Shown: positions 1-7,554 of the stretch, piece after piece
How the letters are laid out: each line of letters begins with the position of its first letter
Position numbering within the stretch: position 1 is the first letter of the stretch
Origin: Parvibaculum sp049671045
GTDB lineage: Bacteria > Pseudomonadota > Alphaproteobacteria > Parvibaculales > Parvibaculaceae
Assembly: GCF_049671045.1 (NCBI RefSeq)
Contig: NZ_JBATUH010000068.1
Coordinates: 1 to 64,000 of the forward strand
DNA length: 64,000 nt
Direction of reading: 5' to 3'
Notes under the pieces: model-generated
What the model was told of the DNA's origin: nothing
Databases searched by the model: none
The model's input: the letters and a program-made list of their open reading frames with translations, nothing else
Program-made: the position numbers and the translations under genes

Positions 1-48
1 GGGACAGACGCGGCAGGCGGACGCGGACGAAACCTGTCGCGTCATCAT
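1..48 (-). CDS. 5' end of a riboswitch-controlled gene, cut by the window edge
   Basis: Only about 16 codons are visible, reading MMTRQVSSASACRVCP from tandem ATG codons at 48-46 and 45-43. The gene lies directly downstream of the cobalamin riboswitch on the same strand, so a role in cobalamin synthesis, uptake or a B12-independent alternative enzyme is expected. The Cys-x-x-Cys-Pro start faintly resembles the N-terminus of precorrin-3B synthase (CobG), but 16 residues cannot settle this. No strong Shine-Dalgarno is visible; GGGCGGC lies upstream and may pair with the leader. Confidence 0.4.
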   Translation of the reverse strand, partial: MMTRQVSSASACRVCP

Positions 49-103
49 GCGGTCTTGCCGCCCGGCTGGCACACCCCGGCCACCGGCAGATGACGCGCTT
101 GAC

Positions 104-303
104 GGCAGGTCTCCTGGCTCGCGGGTCGTGGGCACCGTTCCGCCTTCCCGATCTTTGGCCGTTGCCGGCCGGTATCAGTGGCTGTGTGGAACCGGGCCTC
201 GCCGCTTACAGTTGCGGGGGCAGCCAGGGAATTGGCGCCGTGTCACGCCTCACCCTGTTCCCTCTTGCCTCCCTTGAAGGCGAATCCGCCTCCTCGGGAA
301 CCA
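104..303 (-). promoter_or_regulatory. Cobalamin (AdoCbl) riboswitch
   Basis: Read on the minus strand this has the ordered conserved blocks of the cobalamin aptamer: AAGAGGGAACAGGGTG (around 247-262), GCCCCCGCAACTGTAAGCGG (around 203-222), an AGCCACTG block (around 176-184), ACGGTGCCCACGACCCGC (around 120-139) and the B12 box AGCCAGGAGACCTGCC (104-119). It sits between a clear sigma-70-type promoter and the truncated gene starting at 48. The 55 bases between the B12 box and the start codon are G/C rich and contain complementary TGCCG and CGGCA blocks flanking the start-proximal region, so control is probably at translation initiation; that part is inference. Confidence 0.95.
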
Positions 304-315
304 TCGAGCGTGGGC

Positions 316-343
316 ACTATAGAAGCCGGGCGCGGCCTGTCAA
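316..343 (-). promoter_or_regulatory. Promoter of the cobalamin riboswitch transcript
   Basis: On the minus strand a perfect -35 TTGACA (338-343) is followed after 16 bases by TATAGT (316-321). The expected start of transcription is near 309, a few bases before the aptamer. It lies in the gap just after the PAP2 gene stop (368), so the riboswitch gene is transcribed independently of that gene. Confidence 0.8.
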
Positions 344-367
344 ACCGCAGAGAGTGGGCGGAGCTGG

Positions 368-979
368 TCAGCCGCAAACGCCGAAGGCGGACATGAGGCG
401 GATCGCAAAGGCGGCGATGTGTCCTTCGACGGACAGCGTCCTGCCGCGAAGCAGGAAGGCGAGGGCGAGCGGCAGGAGCAGAAGGAGAAAGACGAGCCGC
501 GGCCGGGGGGAAAGTGCGTCAGCCGGCGGACCCATGCGCCAGAGAAGCGCCGGGGCCGAAAGCCCGATGGCGCTGCCGATCAGCACCTCGGACAGGGAAT
601 GCGCGCCGAGATAGACGCGCGACACGGCGACGCCGATGCTGGCGAGAAACGCCGTCGAGATGAAAAGCGCCTGCAATCGGCGATCGTCGGCGAATTTCGC
701 CCAGAGCACGGCAAAGCCTCCATAGGCGGCGATCGCCGCCGCCGCATGGCCGCTCGGGCTGCGGATGCCGAGGCCAGGAAGGAGGTGCCCGCAAGGGACG
801 AAGACAATCTTGGCGACAAGCGTGGCGAAGAGCGGAACGAAAATGGCGACGCACCAGAGAAGCGCTTCCCGGCGCGCGCCCGCTGCCGCAAGCGCGATGG
901 CGACGGTCGCCGCGAAGGGCAGGATCACGGCCTGATCGCCAAGCTCGGTCATGAAAGTCAGGATCTGCGCAATCGGCAT
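368..979 (-). CDS. PAP2-superfamily membrane phosphatase
   Basis: 203-residue integral membrane protein with several hydrophobic helices. It carries the PAP2 core motif 2 as SPSGH and motif 3 as SRVYLGAH followed by SLSE, so the third-motif aspartate is replaced by glutamate. The first motif of the family (K-x6-RP) is not recognisable: a lysine is followed by IVFVPCG. Such proteins dephosphorylate lipid pyrophosphates or phosphatidate at the membrane face; the substrate cannot be told here. The gene ends just upstream of an independent riboswitch promoter. The ATG at 979 has only a weak ribosome site; an internal ATG at 952 is possible. Confidence 0.8.
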   Translation of the reverse strand: MPIAQILTFMTELGDQAVILPFAATVAIALAAAGARREALLWCVAIFVPLFATLVAKIVFVPCGHLLPGLGIRSPSGHAAAAIAAYGGFAVLWAKFADDRRLQALFISTAFLASIGVAVSRVYLGAHSLSEVLIGSAIGLSAPALLWRMGPPADALSPRPRLVFLLLLLPLALAFLLRGRTLSVEGHIAAFAIRLMSAFGVCG

Positions 980-1015
980 GCCCGGAGTCGACCCTTGTCG
1001 GTGAGCGGAAATGCC

Positions 1016-2269
1016 TCAGAAATAACGGGCTATGCGAAGCTGCACATAGTCGTCATCGGCGATGCTGTAAACCGGATCCCGGCGCGGCACATTGCCGAAG
1101 AAATAGGCTTCGAGCGAGAGCCTGTAGTCATCGCCGAGGCGGCGTTCGCCCTTGAAGCGCAGGCCGAGCGCGCCGGTCGAGGCGTCCATCACCGCTCCGC
1201 CGAGGAGGCTCGTCGATGCGGCGTCATTCGCCGTCCAGCGCAGCGCGAGGAAGCCATCGTTCTGATAGGGGTTGCGCGCCGTCATGCCCCGGCTGTCGAG
1301 CGCATATTCGGCGACGAGCCCGAGGTCATTATCCGTACCGAGAATACCGTAGAGCGTATATTCGATGCCGCCCGTCGCGGCTTCATATTCCCGGCCGAGT
1401 TCGCGCCGCCAAAAGCCCTCGAATTTGTAGAGCCAGGCGCCCTTCGTCGCCTGCACGTCGAGCGACGCCTGCTTCATCTGCGCATAGAAGGGCGCAAGCA
1501 CGAGGTCGCCATCCTTGCTCAATGCAGGCGTCAGGATCGGCTCGCGGTTCGTGCCCTGAAAATAGGCGACCCCCAGATCGATATCCCCGAAGTGGTTGGA
1601 GTAGCGCACCGCGCCGTCGACATGGCGTTGCTGCCGCGAGCTTTCATAGCGTGTGAGGCTCGGATCGACGGGAATGTCGAAAGCCGGCCGGCCGTTCGGG
1701 CCGGCGAATGTCCGCTCGCGGAACCAGGGAAGAACGAAGACGTCGACCGTGCCGAAGTTCTGCGTGGTGCGCAGCCGCACCATGGGCTGACCTAGCCGCG
1801 CCTCCTGCTTGATCGGGTCTTCGAGGAGGTCGGTCTGATTGACGACATCGACGAGGTGCACGGCCTCCGTCACGCCCCAGAAGACCTTGTCGAAACCGGC
1901 GCGAAACTCCCAGTCGCCCATGACCCTGGCGTAGCGTGCTTCGCGCAGGTCCCAATGGGTACGCCGGCTGTCGCGCTGATCGAGGCGTCCAAACGGCGTG
2001 AAGACAAGAGACTGATTGCCGCCGTCCCAGAAATATTTCGCGGTGATCTCGCCCGCGATCGAAAGATCGCTATCCGTCTGGCGCGAATTGCTGGCGGCCT
2101 GCGTGAAGGCGCGGATCTCGGGCTCGATCGAGCCACGGAGGGTGAAATCATCCGCATGCGCCGCATTGAGCGCCGCCATGCTCGCGGCGAGACAGAACCC
2201 CGTCGCGGCTAGCCAACGCCTGAGAGGAAGGGCGCGCCCCGTCATGCCCATGTCGCCAGTCCTTGTCAT
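1016..2269 (-). CDS. Putative outer-membrane beta-barrel protein
   Basis: About 417 residues with an N-terminal signal peptide ending near AHADD, alternating hydrophobic/polar strands throughout, and a C-terminal phenylalanine (RIARYF), all typical of an outer-membrane barrel. It lies 19 bases after the LolA-like gene on the same strand, and this pair is commonly found together in proteobacterial lipid or sterol gene clusters, often with an RND/MMPL transporter, which is absent here. I infer a role in moving lipophilic compounds across the outer membrane. Start codon is uncertain: ATG at 2269, or 2251, which has AGGA about eight bases upstream, or 2245. Confidence 0.7.
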   Translation of the reverse strand: MTRTGDMGMTGRALPLRRWLAATGFCLAASMAALNAAHADDFTLRGSIEPEIRAFTQAASNSRQTDSDLSIAGEITAKYFWDGGNQSLVFTPFGRLDQRDSRRTHWDLREARYARVMGDWEFRAGFDKVFWGVTEAVHLVDVVNQTDLLEDPIKQEARLGQPMVRLRTTQNFGTVDVFVLPWFRERTFAGPNGRPAFDIPVDPSLTRYESSRQQRHVDGAVRYSNHFGDIDLGVAYFQGTNREPILTPALSKDGDLVLAPFYAQMKQASLDVQATKGAWLYKFEGFWRRELGREYEAATGGIEYTLYGILGTDNDLGLVAEYALDSRGMTARNPYQNDGFLALRWTANDAASTSLLGGAVMDASTGALGLRFKGERRLGDDYRLSLEAYFFGNVPRRDPVYSIADDDYVQLRIARYF

Positions 2270-2288
2270 CTGATCGCCCGCCGGTGCC

Positions 2289-3122
2289 TCACCGCGCCCG
2301 CTCGAGGCTTGCCGTGGTGAAGTCGCTCTGCGTCAGGCCGGTGTGGAAGCTGTATCCGAGCCAGATGAGGCGCGTCGTCTTTTTCGTGACGTGGTTCACC
2401 ATGTCGAGCTCGCCGGGACGCCAGAACTTGCCCTCATAGAGCTTGTAGTCCTGATAGGTGAGCGTCTTCAAAAGCGCGTCCTTGCGGTCGTAATAGTCGA
2501 TCTTGCGGAACTGATAGTCCGTCGTATCGACCCAGACGATTTCGCGCGTATAGCCGGAATCCTCATATTGCGGCGTGCGCTCGACCACATGGCAGGTGCG
2601 ATCTCCGCATGCCTCGTCCTTCAGCCATTTGTAGGCGAATTTTCCGATCTGCTGCGTGGAGAAATCCTCGAAGGCGAATTCGCTGCCGACGAAGGGCCCC
2701 GACTTGTTGGACGAGGAGATGCGCTTCACGCGCTTCACCGTCGGCAGATAGAGCCATTGCTCGTCGGCCTGTTTCACATGGGAGTAGGTGAGAAGGGCCG
2801 TTCCCTCGATATCGGCCGGCTTGTCGAAGACCATGAGGCTCCAATGGCCGTCATTACCGTCGGGATTTTCGAGCATGGTGAAGCGCAGCACGCGCTCGCT
2901 CGTCTCGCCGGAGGCATTGGTCAGCACCATCTTCATGTCCGCCCTGGCGTCGCCCCAGCCGATATCGCGCTTGTCGTTCTCCTGCGCGATGGCGAGCCCG
3001 CGCGCGTCGGCATTCTCCGGCCCCGGAAGCCCGGGCGCCTCGGCGCGCGCCGTGGCTGCAAGAACGATGGACACCAGAAAGGCGGCGCAGACCCCCCCGC
3101 GCCTCATCGACTTCACATTCAT
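2289..3122 (-). CDS. Outer membrane lipoprotein-sorting (LolA-like, PF17131-type) protein
   Basis: 277 residues with a signal peptide ending at ATARA. The body matches the LolA-like family often annotated as outer membrane lipoprotein-sorting protein: blocks DIGWGDARADMKMVL, RVLRFTMLEN and LYLPTVKRVKRISSSNKSGPF, the last a family hallmark. It is expected in the periplasm, where members shuttle lipophilic cargo. I chose the ATG at 3122 because the signal peptide starts there and GGGG precedes it; the reading frame stays open further upstream. It is followed by the outer-membrane barrel gene, probably in one transcript. Confidence 0.8.
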   Translation of the reverse strand: MNVKSMRRGGVCAAFLVSIVLAATARAEAPGLPGPENADARGLAIAQENDKRDIGWGDARADMKMVLTNASGETSERVLRFTMLENPDGNDGHWSLMVFDKPADIEGTALLTYSHVKQADEQWLYLPTVKRVKRISSSNKSGPFVGSEFAFEDFSTQQIGKFAYKWLKDEACGDRTCHVVERTPQYEDSGYTREIVWVDTTDYQFRKIDYYDRKDALLKTLTYQDYKLYEGKFWRPGELDMVNHVTKKTTRLIWLGYSFHTGLTQSDFTTASLERAR

Positions 3123-3285
3123 CTCGACCCCCCGGGAAGCCTCGCGGCTCCGATCAGTTTTGCGCGGCTGCAATCAGCGGCGCGCGTCCAAATGCATCGA
3201 TGCGTGCATGATGCACACCGAAACGCGGGTTTCAAAGACGAAAGCGGACAAAAGCCCGCTCTCTTCCCGGAAAGGCCGTCTTTTC

Positions 3286-4131
3286 TTAGAACGGACGGTC
3301 GCCGTTAACCGTCACGCGCTCCATGTGGCGGCGATGGCCGTGATAATCGTTGAGCGCGAAATGCTGCGTACAGCGATTGTCCCAGAAGGCGAGCGCGTTC
3401 GGCGTCCAGCGGAAGCGGCAGGTGAAACCTTCCTGCGTGCAATGCTCGAAAAGGAAGCGCAGAAGCGGTGCGCTCTCGCGCCTCGTCATGCCCACAAATC
3501 GCTCGGTGAAGGCGGGATTGACGTAAAGCGCCTTGCGGCCCGTTCCGGGGTGTGTGCGCACGACCGGATGCTCGAACGAAGGCACGTCATCGCCCGCCGT
3601 CGTAACTTCCATCGACTTGCGCTTCTGCGCCGAATGTCCGCGCTCGCTATATTCGCCCTTGGCGGTGTGCACGGCCTTGAGCCCGTCGAGCATCTTCTTC
3701 ATGCCGTCGGAGAGCGTCTCATAGGCGAGATACTGGTTCGCCCAGAGCGTGTCGCCGCCATAGGGCGGAACCTCCTTGGCATAGAGGATCGAGCCGAGCG
3801 CGGGCTCCTCGAGAAACGACATGTCGGTGTGCCATCCGCCGCCGAAATTCACCTTGTCGTCCGGCTCCTTGACGATCTGCATGATCTCGGGATGCCCGTC
3901 CATTCCCTTCACGTAAGGGTGGATGTTGAGCGTGCCGAAGCGGCGGCCGAAGGCCTTGTGCTGCTCATGCGTCAGATGCTGATCGCGGAAGAAGATGACC
4001 TGATGGTCGAGAAACGCCCGGTGAATGTCGTCGAAGGTTTCGTTGTCGAGGTCGGCGGAAAGATCGACGCCCGTGATCTCGGCGCCGAGCGCGCCGGAAA
4101 TGCGGTTCACCTGGATTTTATTGTAGGTCAT
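3286..4131 (-). CDS. TauD/TfdA-family Fe(II)/2-oxoglutarate-dependent dioxygenase
   Basis: 281 residues from the ATG at 4131 (MTYNKIQVNRISG). The facial triad is clear: H101-x-D103 in GGGWHTDMSF and H257 in DNRCTQHFALNDY, with the 2-oxoglutarate-binding arginine near 272 (MERVTVNG). This is the pattern of taurine and 2,4-D dioxygenases, which hydroxylate a carbon so that sulfonate or ether cleavage follows. The true substrate is unknown; no taurine transporter genes are near. It lies 22 bases downstream of the GST gene and likely belongs to the same catabolic transcript. Confidence 0.9.
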   Translation of the reverse strand: MTYNKIQVNRISGALGAEITGVDLSADLDNETFDDIHRAFLDHQVIFFRDQHLTHEQHKAFGRRFGTLNIHPYVKGMDGHPEIMQIVKEPDDKVNFGGGWHTDMSFLEEPALGSILYAKEVPPYGGDTLWANQYLAYETLSDGMKKMLDGLKAVHTAKGEYSERGHSAQKRKSMEVTTAGDDVPSFEHPVVRTHPGTGRKALYVNPAFTERFVGMTRRESAPLLRFLFEHCTQEGFTCRFRWTPNALAFWDNRCTQHFALNDYHGHRRHMERVTVNGDRPF

Positions 4132-4153
4132 CTTCGTCTCCGTGCCTTCGGCC

Positions 4154-4765
4154 TTATTTCGCCGTCGCCTTCTGGAAGCCAGGGCGCGCCGCCAGACGGC
4201 CGAAATAAGCGACGACATTGGGATAATCGTCGCTCAGCAGGCCGAACATCTTGCTGAGCAGCAGGTTGTAGCCGAGCATCGTGTCGGCCGCAGTGAAGTC
4301 GTTGCCGCAGATGAACGGCTTGCCCGCCAGCTCGCGGTCGAGAACGCTCAGCACCTTCTTCGCCTTCGCCTGCGATTCCATGACGAGCTGCGGGATGCGC
4401 TCCGCCTCGGGGCGGATGAAGGCGTGCTGCGCGATATTGCCGAGCGGCGGCATGAAGGTCGCCTCGGCGAAATGCAGCCAGTAGAGGAAGCGCGCATGCT
4501 CCGGCGTTCCGGCCTTGGGCTCGAGCCGCCCCTTGCCGTATTTTGCAAGGATGTACTGGGTGATGGCGCCGGACTCGTTGAGAATGAGCCCGTCCTCGTC
4601 GATCGAGGGAACCTGGCCATAGGGATGGATCGCCAGATATTCTTCCGATTGCAGATCCTTCGGATTGAAGGCGAGGGTCTTCAGCTCGTAGGGAAGGCCC
4701 AGCTCCTCCAGAAGCCAGACGATGCGCACCGAGCGCGTATTGGGTGCGTGATAGACCTTGATCAT
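4154..4765 (-). CDS. Glutathione S-transferase family protein
   Basis: 203 residues. The N-terminal thioredoxin-like half (MIKVYHAPNTRSVRIVWLLEELGLPYE) contains the Ser/Arg pair of the glutathione site and the conserved cis-Pro block GQVPSIDEDG followed by NESGAI, the equivalent of the SNAIL motif. The helical C-terminal half includes the ND-x-TAAD N-capping box (GNDFTAADTML). GGAGG precedes the ATG. The position between VOC and dioxygenase genes suggests a role in degradation or detoxification of an electrophilic intermediate. Confidence 0.9.
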   Translation of the reverse strand: MIKVYHAPNTRSVRIVWLLEELGLPYELKTLAFNPKDLQSEEYLAIHPYGQVPSIDEDGLILNESGAITQYILAKYGKGRLEPKAGTPEHARFLYWLHFAEATFMPPLGNIAQHAFIRPEAERIPQLVMESQAKAKKVLSVLDRELAGKPFICGNDFTAADTMLGYNLLLSKMFGLLSDDYPNVVAYFGRLAARPGFQKATAK

Positions 4766-4827
4766 CCGAGCCTCCGGGTTGAGCTTTCTGGTTCCTTGTT
4801 GGCTCTCAGTCTATCCGAAGTGCGGGC

Positions 4828-5514
4828 CTAGTCGAGAGAGCCGGTGAGGGAGGCACGCTGCGAAATCTCGATCCAGTTGCCGTCGGGATCGCGGACGAAG
4901 GAGATGCGCGCGACCTTGCCGAGCGTCTGCGGCGCCCGGCCCTCGCGGCCGCCCCGCGCGAGCACGCCCCGGTGTTCCTCGTCAGTCTTCCAGACCTGCA
5001 CGGTCAGATAGCGAAAGCCCGTGCCTTCGAGGGCCGCATCGGCCGGCGCATCGGCCGTCTCCTCGAACATGACGACGCTGTCGCCCCAGTAGAATGAATT
5101 GCCGCCTGCCTCGGGCACATCGGGAAGGCCGAGAGCGATGGCATAGAAGCGCCTATGCGCCGCCGCGTCGCGCACCGCGAGTTTGACGCCGATGCGGGTG
5201 ATGCCGAAAGTGCCGGGCGGCACCAGCGTCACCCTGTTGCCGTCCGGGTCGGCGAGGTTTCGCGGCCCGGAAAGGCCCTCGCGCGCGATGAGAAGCTCGC
5301 GGTAGCCGGAAGGCGCGCCGTCGGGCAGGGGCGCGCGCGAGCTGTTGATCTTGAGCACCGAGCCGAGGAGATCGTGCCGGTGCTGCACGAGCCCCTGTCC
5401 GAGCGGCAGCGTGTGGTCGAAGGGAAGCCCGATCTCACTTTGATAGAAATCGAGCATCGCCTCGGGATGGTTGGTGAAGAGGCCAACATCGATCCTTGGT
5501 TTCGCCAGGTTCAT
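4828..5514 (-). CDS. Two-domain VOC (glyoxalase/extradiol dioxygenase fold) protein
   Basis: 228 residues made of two betaalphabetabetabeta modules, one over residues 1-110 (start RIDVGLFTNHPEAMLDFY) and one over residues 112-225 (ITRIGVKLAVRDAAAHRRFY, ending VRDPDGNWIEISQ). VOC proteins bind a metal and catalyse isomerisation, epimerisation or ring-cleavage type reactions; the closing DPDGN-E element is present in both halves. GGAGAGG precedes the ATG. It is 15 bases after the thiolase gene, hence probably co-transcribed. Exact reaction unknown. Confidence 0.8.
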   Translation of the reverse strand: MNLAKPRIDVGLFTNHPEAMLDFYQSEIGLPFDHTLPLGQGLVQHRHDLLGSVLKINSSRAPLPDGAPSGYRELLIAREGLSGPRNLADPDGNRVTLVPPGTFGITRIGVKLAVRDAAAHRRFYAIALGLPDVPEAGGNSFYWGDSVVMFEETADAPADAALEGTGFRYLTVQVWKTDEEHRGVLARGGREGRAPQTLGKVARISFVRDPDGNWIEISQRASLTGSLD

Positions 5515-5529
5515 GATGGCCTCTCCGCC

Positions 5530-6672
5530 TTATGGCGCCTCGTTCGAGAAGACGATGGTGCCGGAAGAGGCGAACATGCCGCCGACGCCGTGGGCGATGG
5601 AGATTTTCGCGCCCGGCACCTGCGCCGGCGCGATGCCTCGCATCTGCCGCACGCTTTCCTGCAGCGCGTACATGCCATACATGCCCGAATGCATGTAGGA
5701 GAGGCCGCCGCCATTGGTGTTGAGCGGCAGCTTGCCGCCCGGCGCCGTGTTGCGCTCGCGGATGAAGGCCGCGCCTTCGCCGCGCTCGCAGAAGCCGAGA
5801 TCCTCGAGCCCGTAGATCGGCAGATGCGCGAAGGCGTCATAGATCATCAGATGATCGACATCCTTGTGCGTGATGCCCGCCTCGGCGAACGCCTTGCTGC
5901 CGGAAACGCGGAACGCCCTGGAAGTCGTGAAGTCCTCCATCTGGCTGATCATCGGCGTTTCGCAGCTCTCGCCCGTGCCGAGGATATAGACCGGCTTCTG
6001 CGGAAAATCCTTCGCCCGCTCGGCGCTCGTCAGGATGAGCGCGCCGCCGCCATCGGTGACGAGGCAGCACATGAGAAGCCGGAACGGCCAGGCGATCATC
6101 CTGGAATTGAGAACGTCGTCGACCGTGATCGGATCGCGGAACGAGGCGCGGGGGTTTTTCGCCGCCCATTCGCGCTGGATGACCGCGACCATGGCCACGT
6201 CTTCCTCCGTCACGCCATAGGTCTTCATGTAGCGCAGCGCCGGAATGGTGAACATGGTCGGCGGGTTGGTGATGCCATAGGGCACCTCGAACTGCCCCAT
6301 CTGGCTTGCCGGATCGCGGCTCATGCGCCGCGCGCCGACGCGCGAGCGGCCCGATTCCGCATGCGTGATGAGAACGGTGCTGCAAAGCCCCTCATTGATG
6401 GCCGCCGCCGCATGGCGGACATGCAGCATGAAGGAGCAGCCGCCGACGCTCGTGCCGTCGACCCATGTCGGCGTGATGCCGAGATATTGCGCGATCTCGA
6501 CGGGGCTGTCGCCGGCGGTGGCGATACCGTCGATATCCTTCGCGGTGAGGCCCGCATCGCGCATCGCGTTGAGCGCCGCGTCGGCGTGAAGCATGAGCTG
6601 CGACGTGTTCGGAATCTTTCCCATCTCGGTCGTTTCGGCAGCGCCGACGACCGCAACTGACTTCTGCTTCAT
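5530..6672 (-). CDS. SCP-x-type thiolase (thiolase-fold acetyl-CoA acetyltransferase-like)
   Basis: 380 residues with the thiolase fold as seen in sterol-carrier-protein-x-like enzymes. The nucleophilic cysteine is C79 in SVGGCSF and the conserved histidine is H328 in GGGLSYMHSG; the final GVGGMFASSGT block corresponds to the usual C-terminal Cys/Gly region, but with no cysteine at that place. Members of this group cleave or condense acyl-CoAs of bulky substrates such as steroid side chains, usually together with a DUF35 protein, which is encoded 3 bases upstream here. AAGGGA precedes the ATG. Confidence 0.85.
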   Translation of the reverse strand: MKQKSVAVVGAAETTEMGKIPNTSQLMLHADAALNAMRDAGLTAKDIDGIATAGDSPVEIAQYLGITPTWVDGTSVGGCSFMLHVRHAAAAINEGLCSTVLITHAESGRSRVGARRMSRDPASQMGQFEVPYGITNPPTMFTIPALRYMKTYGVTEEDVAMVAVIQREWAAKNPRASFRDPITVDDVLNSRMIAWPFRLLMCCLVTDGGGALILTSAERAKDFPQKPVYILGTGESCETPMISQMEDFTTSRAFRVSGSKAFAEAGITHKDVDHLMIYDAFAHLPIYGLEDLGFCERGEGAAFIRERNTAPGGKLPLNTNGGGLSYMHSGMYGMYALQESVRQMRGIAPAQVPGAKISIAHGVGGMFASSGTIVFSNEAP

Positions 6673-6675
6673 GGC

Positions 6676-7089
6676 CTATCCCTTCGCCGGCCTGAACTTC
6701 GGAAGGCTGATCTCTTCATTCACCTTCTCGAAGGTCACTTCGAGGGGCATGTCGAGCTGGAGAGCTTCCGGCGTCTGCGGACAATCCACGATATTGGTCA
6801 TCATGCGCGGCCCTTCCGCCAGCGTGACGACCGCGATCGAGTGCGGCGCCTCGCCGAAATCGGGGCGGGGCCGGTGATTGATGATGTAGCTGTAGAGCGT
6901 CGCCTTGCCCGATGCCGTGAAGATCTCGACATTGCGCGACGAGCAGGACGGGCAGAAGGGGCGCGGCGGGAAATATCTGTGCGAGCAATCCTTGCAGCGC
7001 TGAAGGCGCAGCTCCCCAGCCTTGCATCCGTCCCAGAAGTGCCGGGTCTCGGGCGTCGGCTGAGGAAGTGGGCGGGCATATTCCGCCAT
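6676..7089 (-). CDS. DUF35 OB-fold/zinc-ribbon acyl-CoA-associated protein
   Basis: 137 residues. The N-terminal zinc ribbon has C32-x2-C35 and C46-x2-C49 (RCKDCSHRYF ... FCPSCS), followed by an OB fold (ATLYSYIINHRP, HSIAVVTLAEGPRMMTNI). DUF35 proteins form complexes with SCP-x-like thiolases or hydratases and bind acyl-CoA. The start at 7089 is supported by GGAGG about seven bases upstream; the frame is open further upstream but without such a site. It is the first gene of the thiolase transcript. Confidence 0.9.
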   Translation of the reverse strand: MAEYARPLPQPTPETRHFWDGCKAGELRLQRCKDCSHRYFPPRPFCPSCSSRNVEIFTASGKATLYSYIINHRPRPDFGEAPHSIAVVTLAEGPRMMTNIVDCPQTPEALQLDMPLEVTFEKVNEEISLPKFRPAKG

Positions 7090-7198
7090 GTCTCGACCTC
7101 CTCGGAGAATTTCGGATTTCAGTGCCGACGAGAATAGCGGCGCATCATCGCTTGGCAAGGTTGCCGGATGAACAGCCGCATGCGTGGAAATGGCCAGC

Positions 7199-7226
7199 TT
7201 GATCGAGGGACTGGAATGGCTATATC
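7199..7226 (+). promoter_or_regulatory. Promoter of the small secreted protein gene
   Basis: TTGATC (7199-7204), 16-base spacer, TATATC (7221-7226). It is the right distance (about 27 bases) upstream of the ATG at 7253, with GGAG in between, and supports that small gene as real. Confidence 0.55.
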
Positions 7227-7252
7227 TCTCCGGGAGCAGACCCGGAGCGCAG

Positions 7253-7552
7253 ATGAGCCTCATCCGTCAAGCATCGTTCGCCGCCGCGCTGGCCCTCGGG
7301 CTCGGCCTGGGCGGCGTTGCCCTTGCGGCAGGGCCCGCCGCCGCGCCGCAGAGCGCGGCCGGCATGGCGGGCGAGCTTGCCGTGGGACAGATCGCGGGCG
7401 GACTTTCAGATCCGGTGCCGATCATCGCCACGCCCGCCGGCCTCATGCTCTTCATGTTCGGTCCGCCGGAGGAGGCGGCGCCCCCGTCCGGCAAGCTCCG
7501 CACGATCCCCAAAGCGCGGACGCTTCAGACGCACCGCATCGGCCAGCGCTGA
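7253..7552 (+). CDS. Small exported protein of unknown function
   Basis: 99 residues starting MSLIRQASFAAALALGLGL, an evident signal peptide with an Ala-rich cleavage zone. The mature part is Ala/Pro/Gly rich with a hydrophobic PAGLMLFMFGPPEE segment and a basic tail. I recognise no family. It is the only plus-strand gene inside a long minus-strand block, has its own promoter and GGAG ribosome site, and ends 3 bases before the convergent nitroreductase stop. A longer reading frame starting at 7184 would hide the signal peptide, so I prefer 7253. Confidence 0.6.
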   Translation: MSLIRQASFAAALALGLGLGGVALAAGPAAAPQSAAGMAGELAVGQIAGGLSDPVPIIATPAGLMLFMFGPPEEAAPPSGKLRTIPKARTLQTHRIGQR

Positions 7553-7554
7553 GA

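Noticed and set aside
419..1795. Long plus-strand open frame opposite the PAP2 and beta-barrel genes
   Set aside because: It lies antisense to two genes with clear signal peptides and family motifs and reads as low-complexity Arg/Glu-rich sequence, as expected for a shadow in GC-rich DNA.
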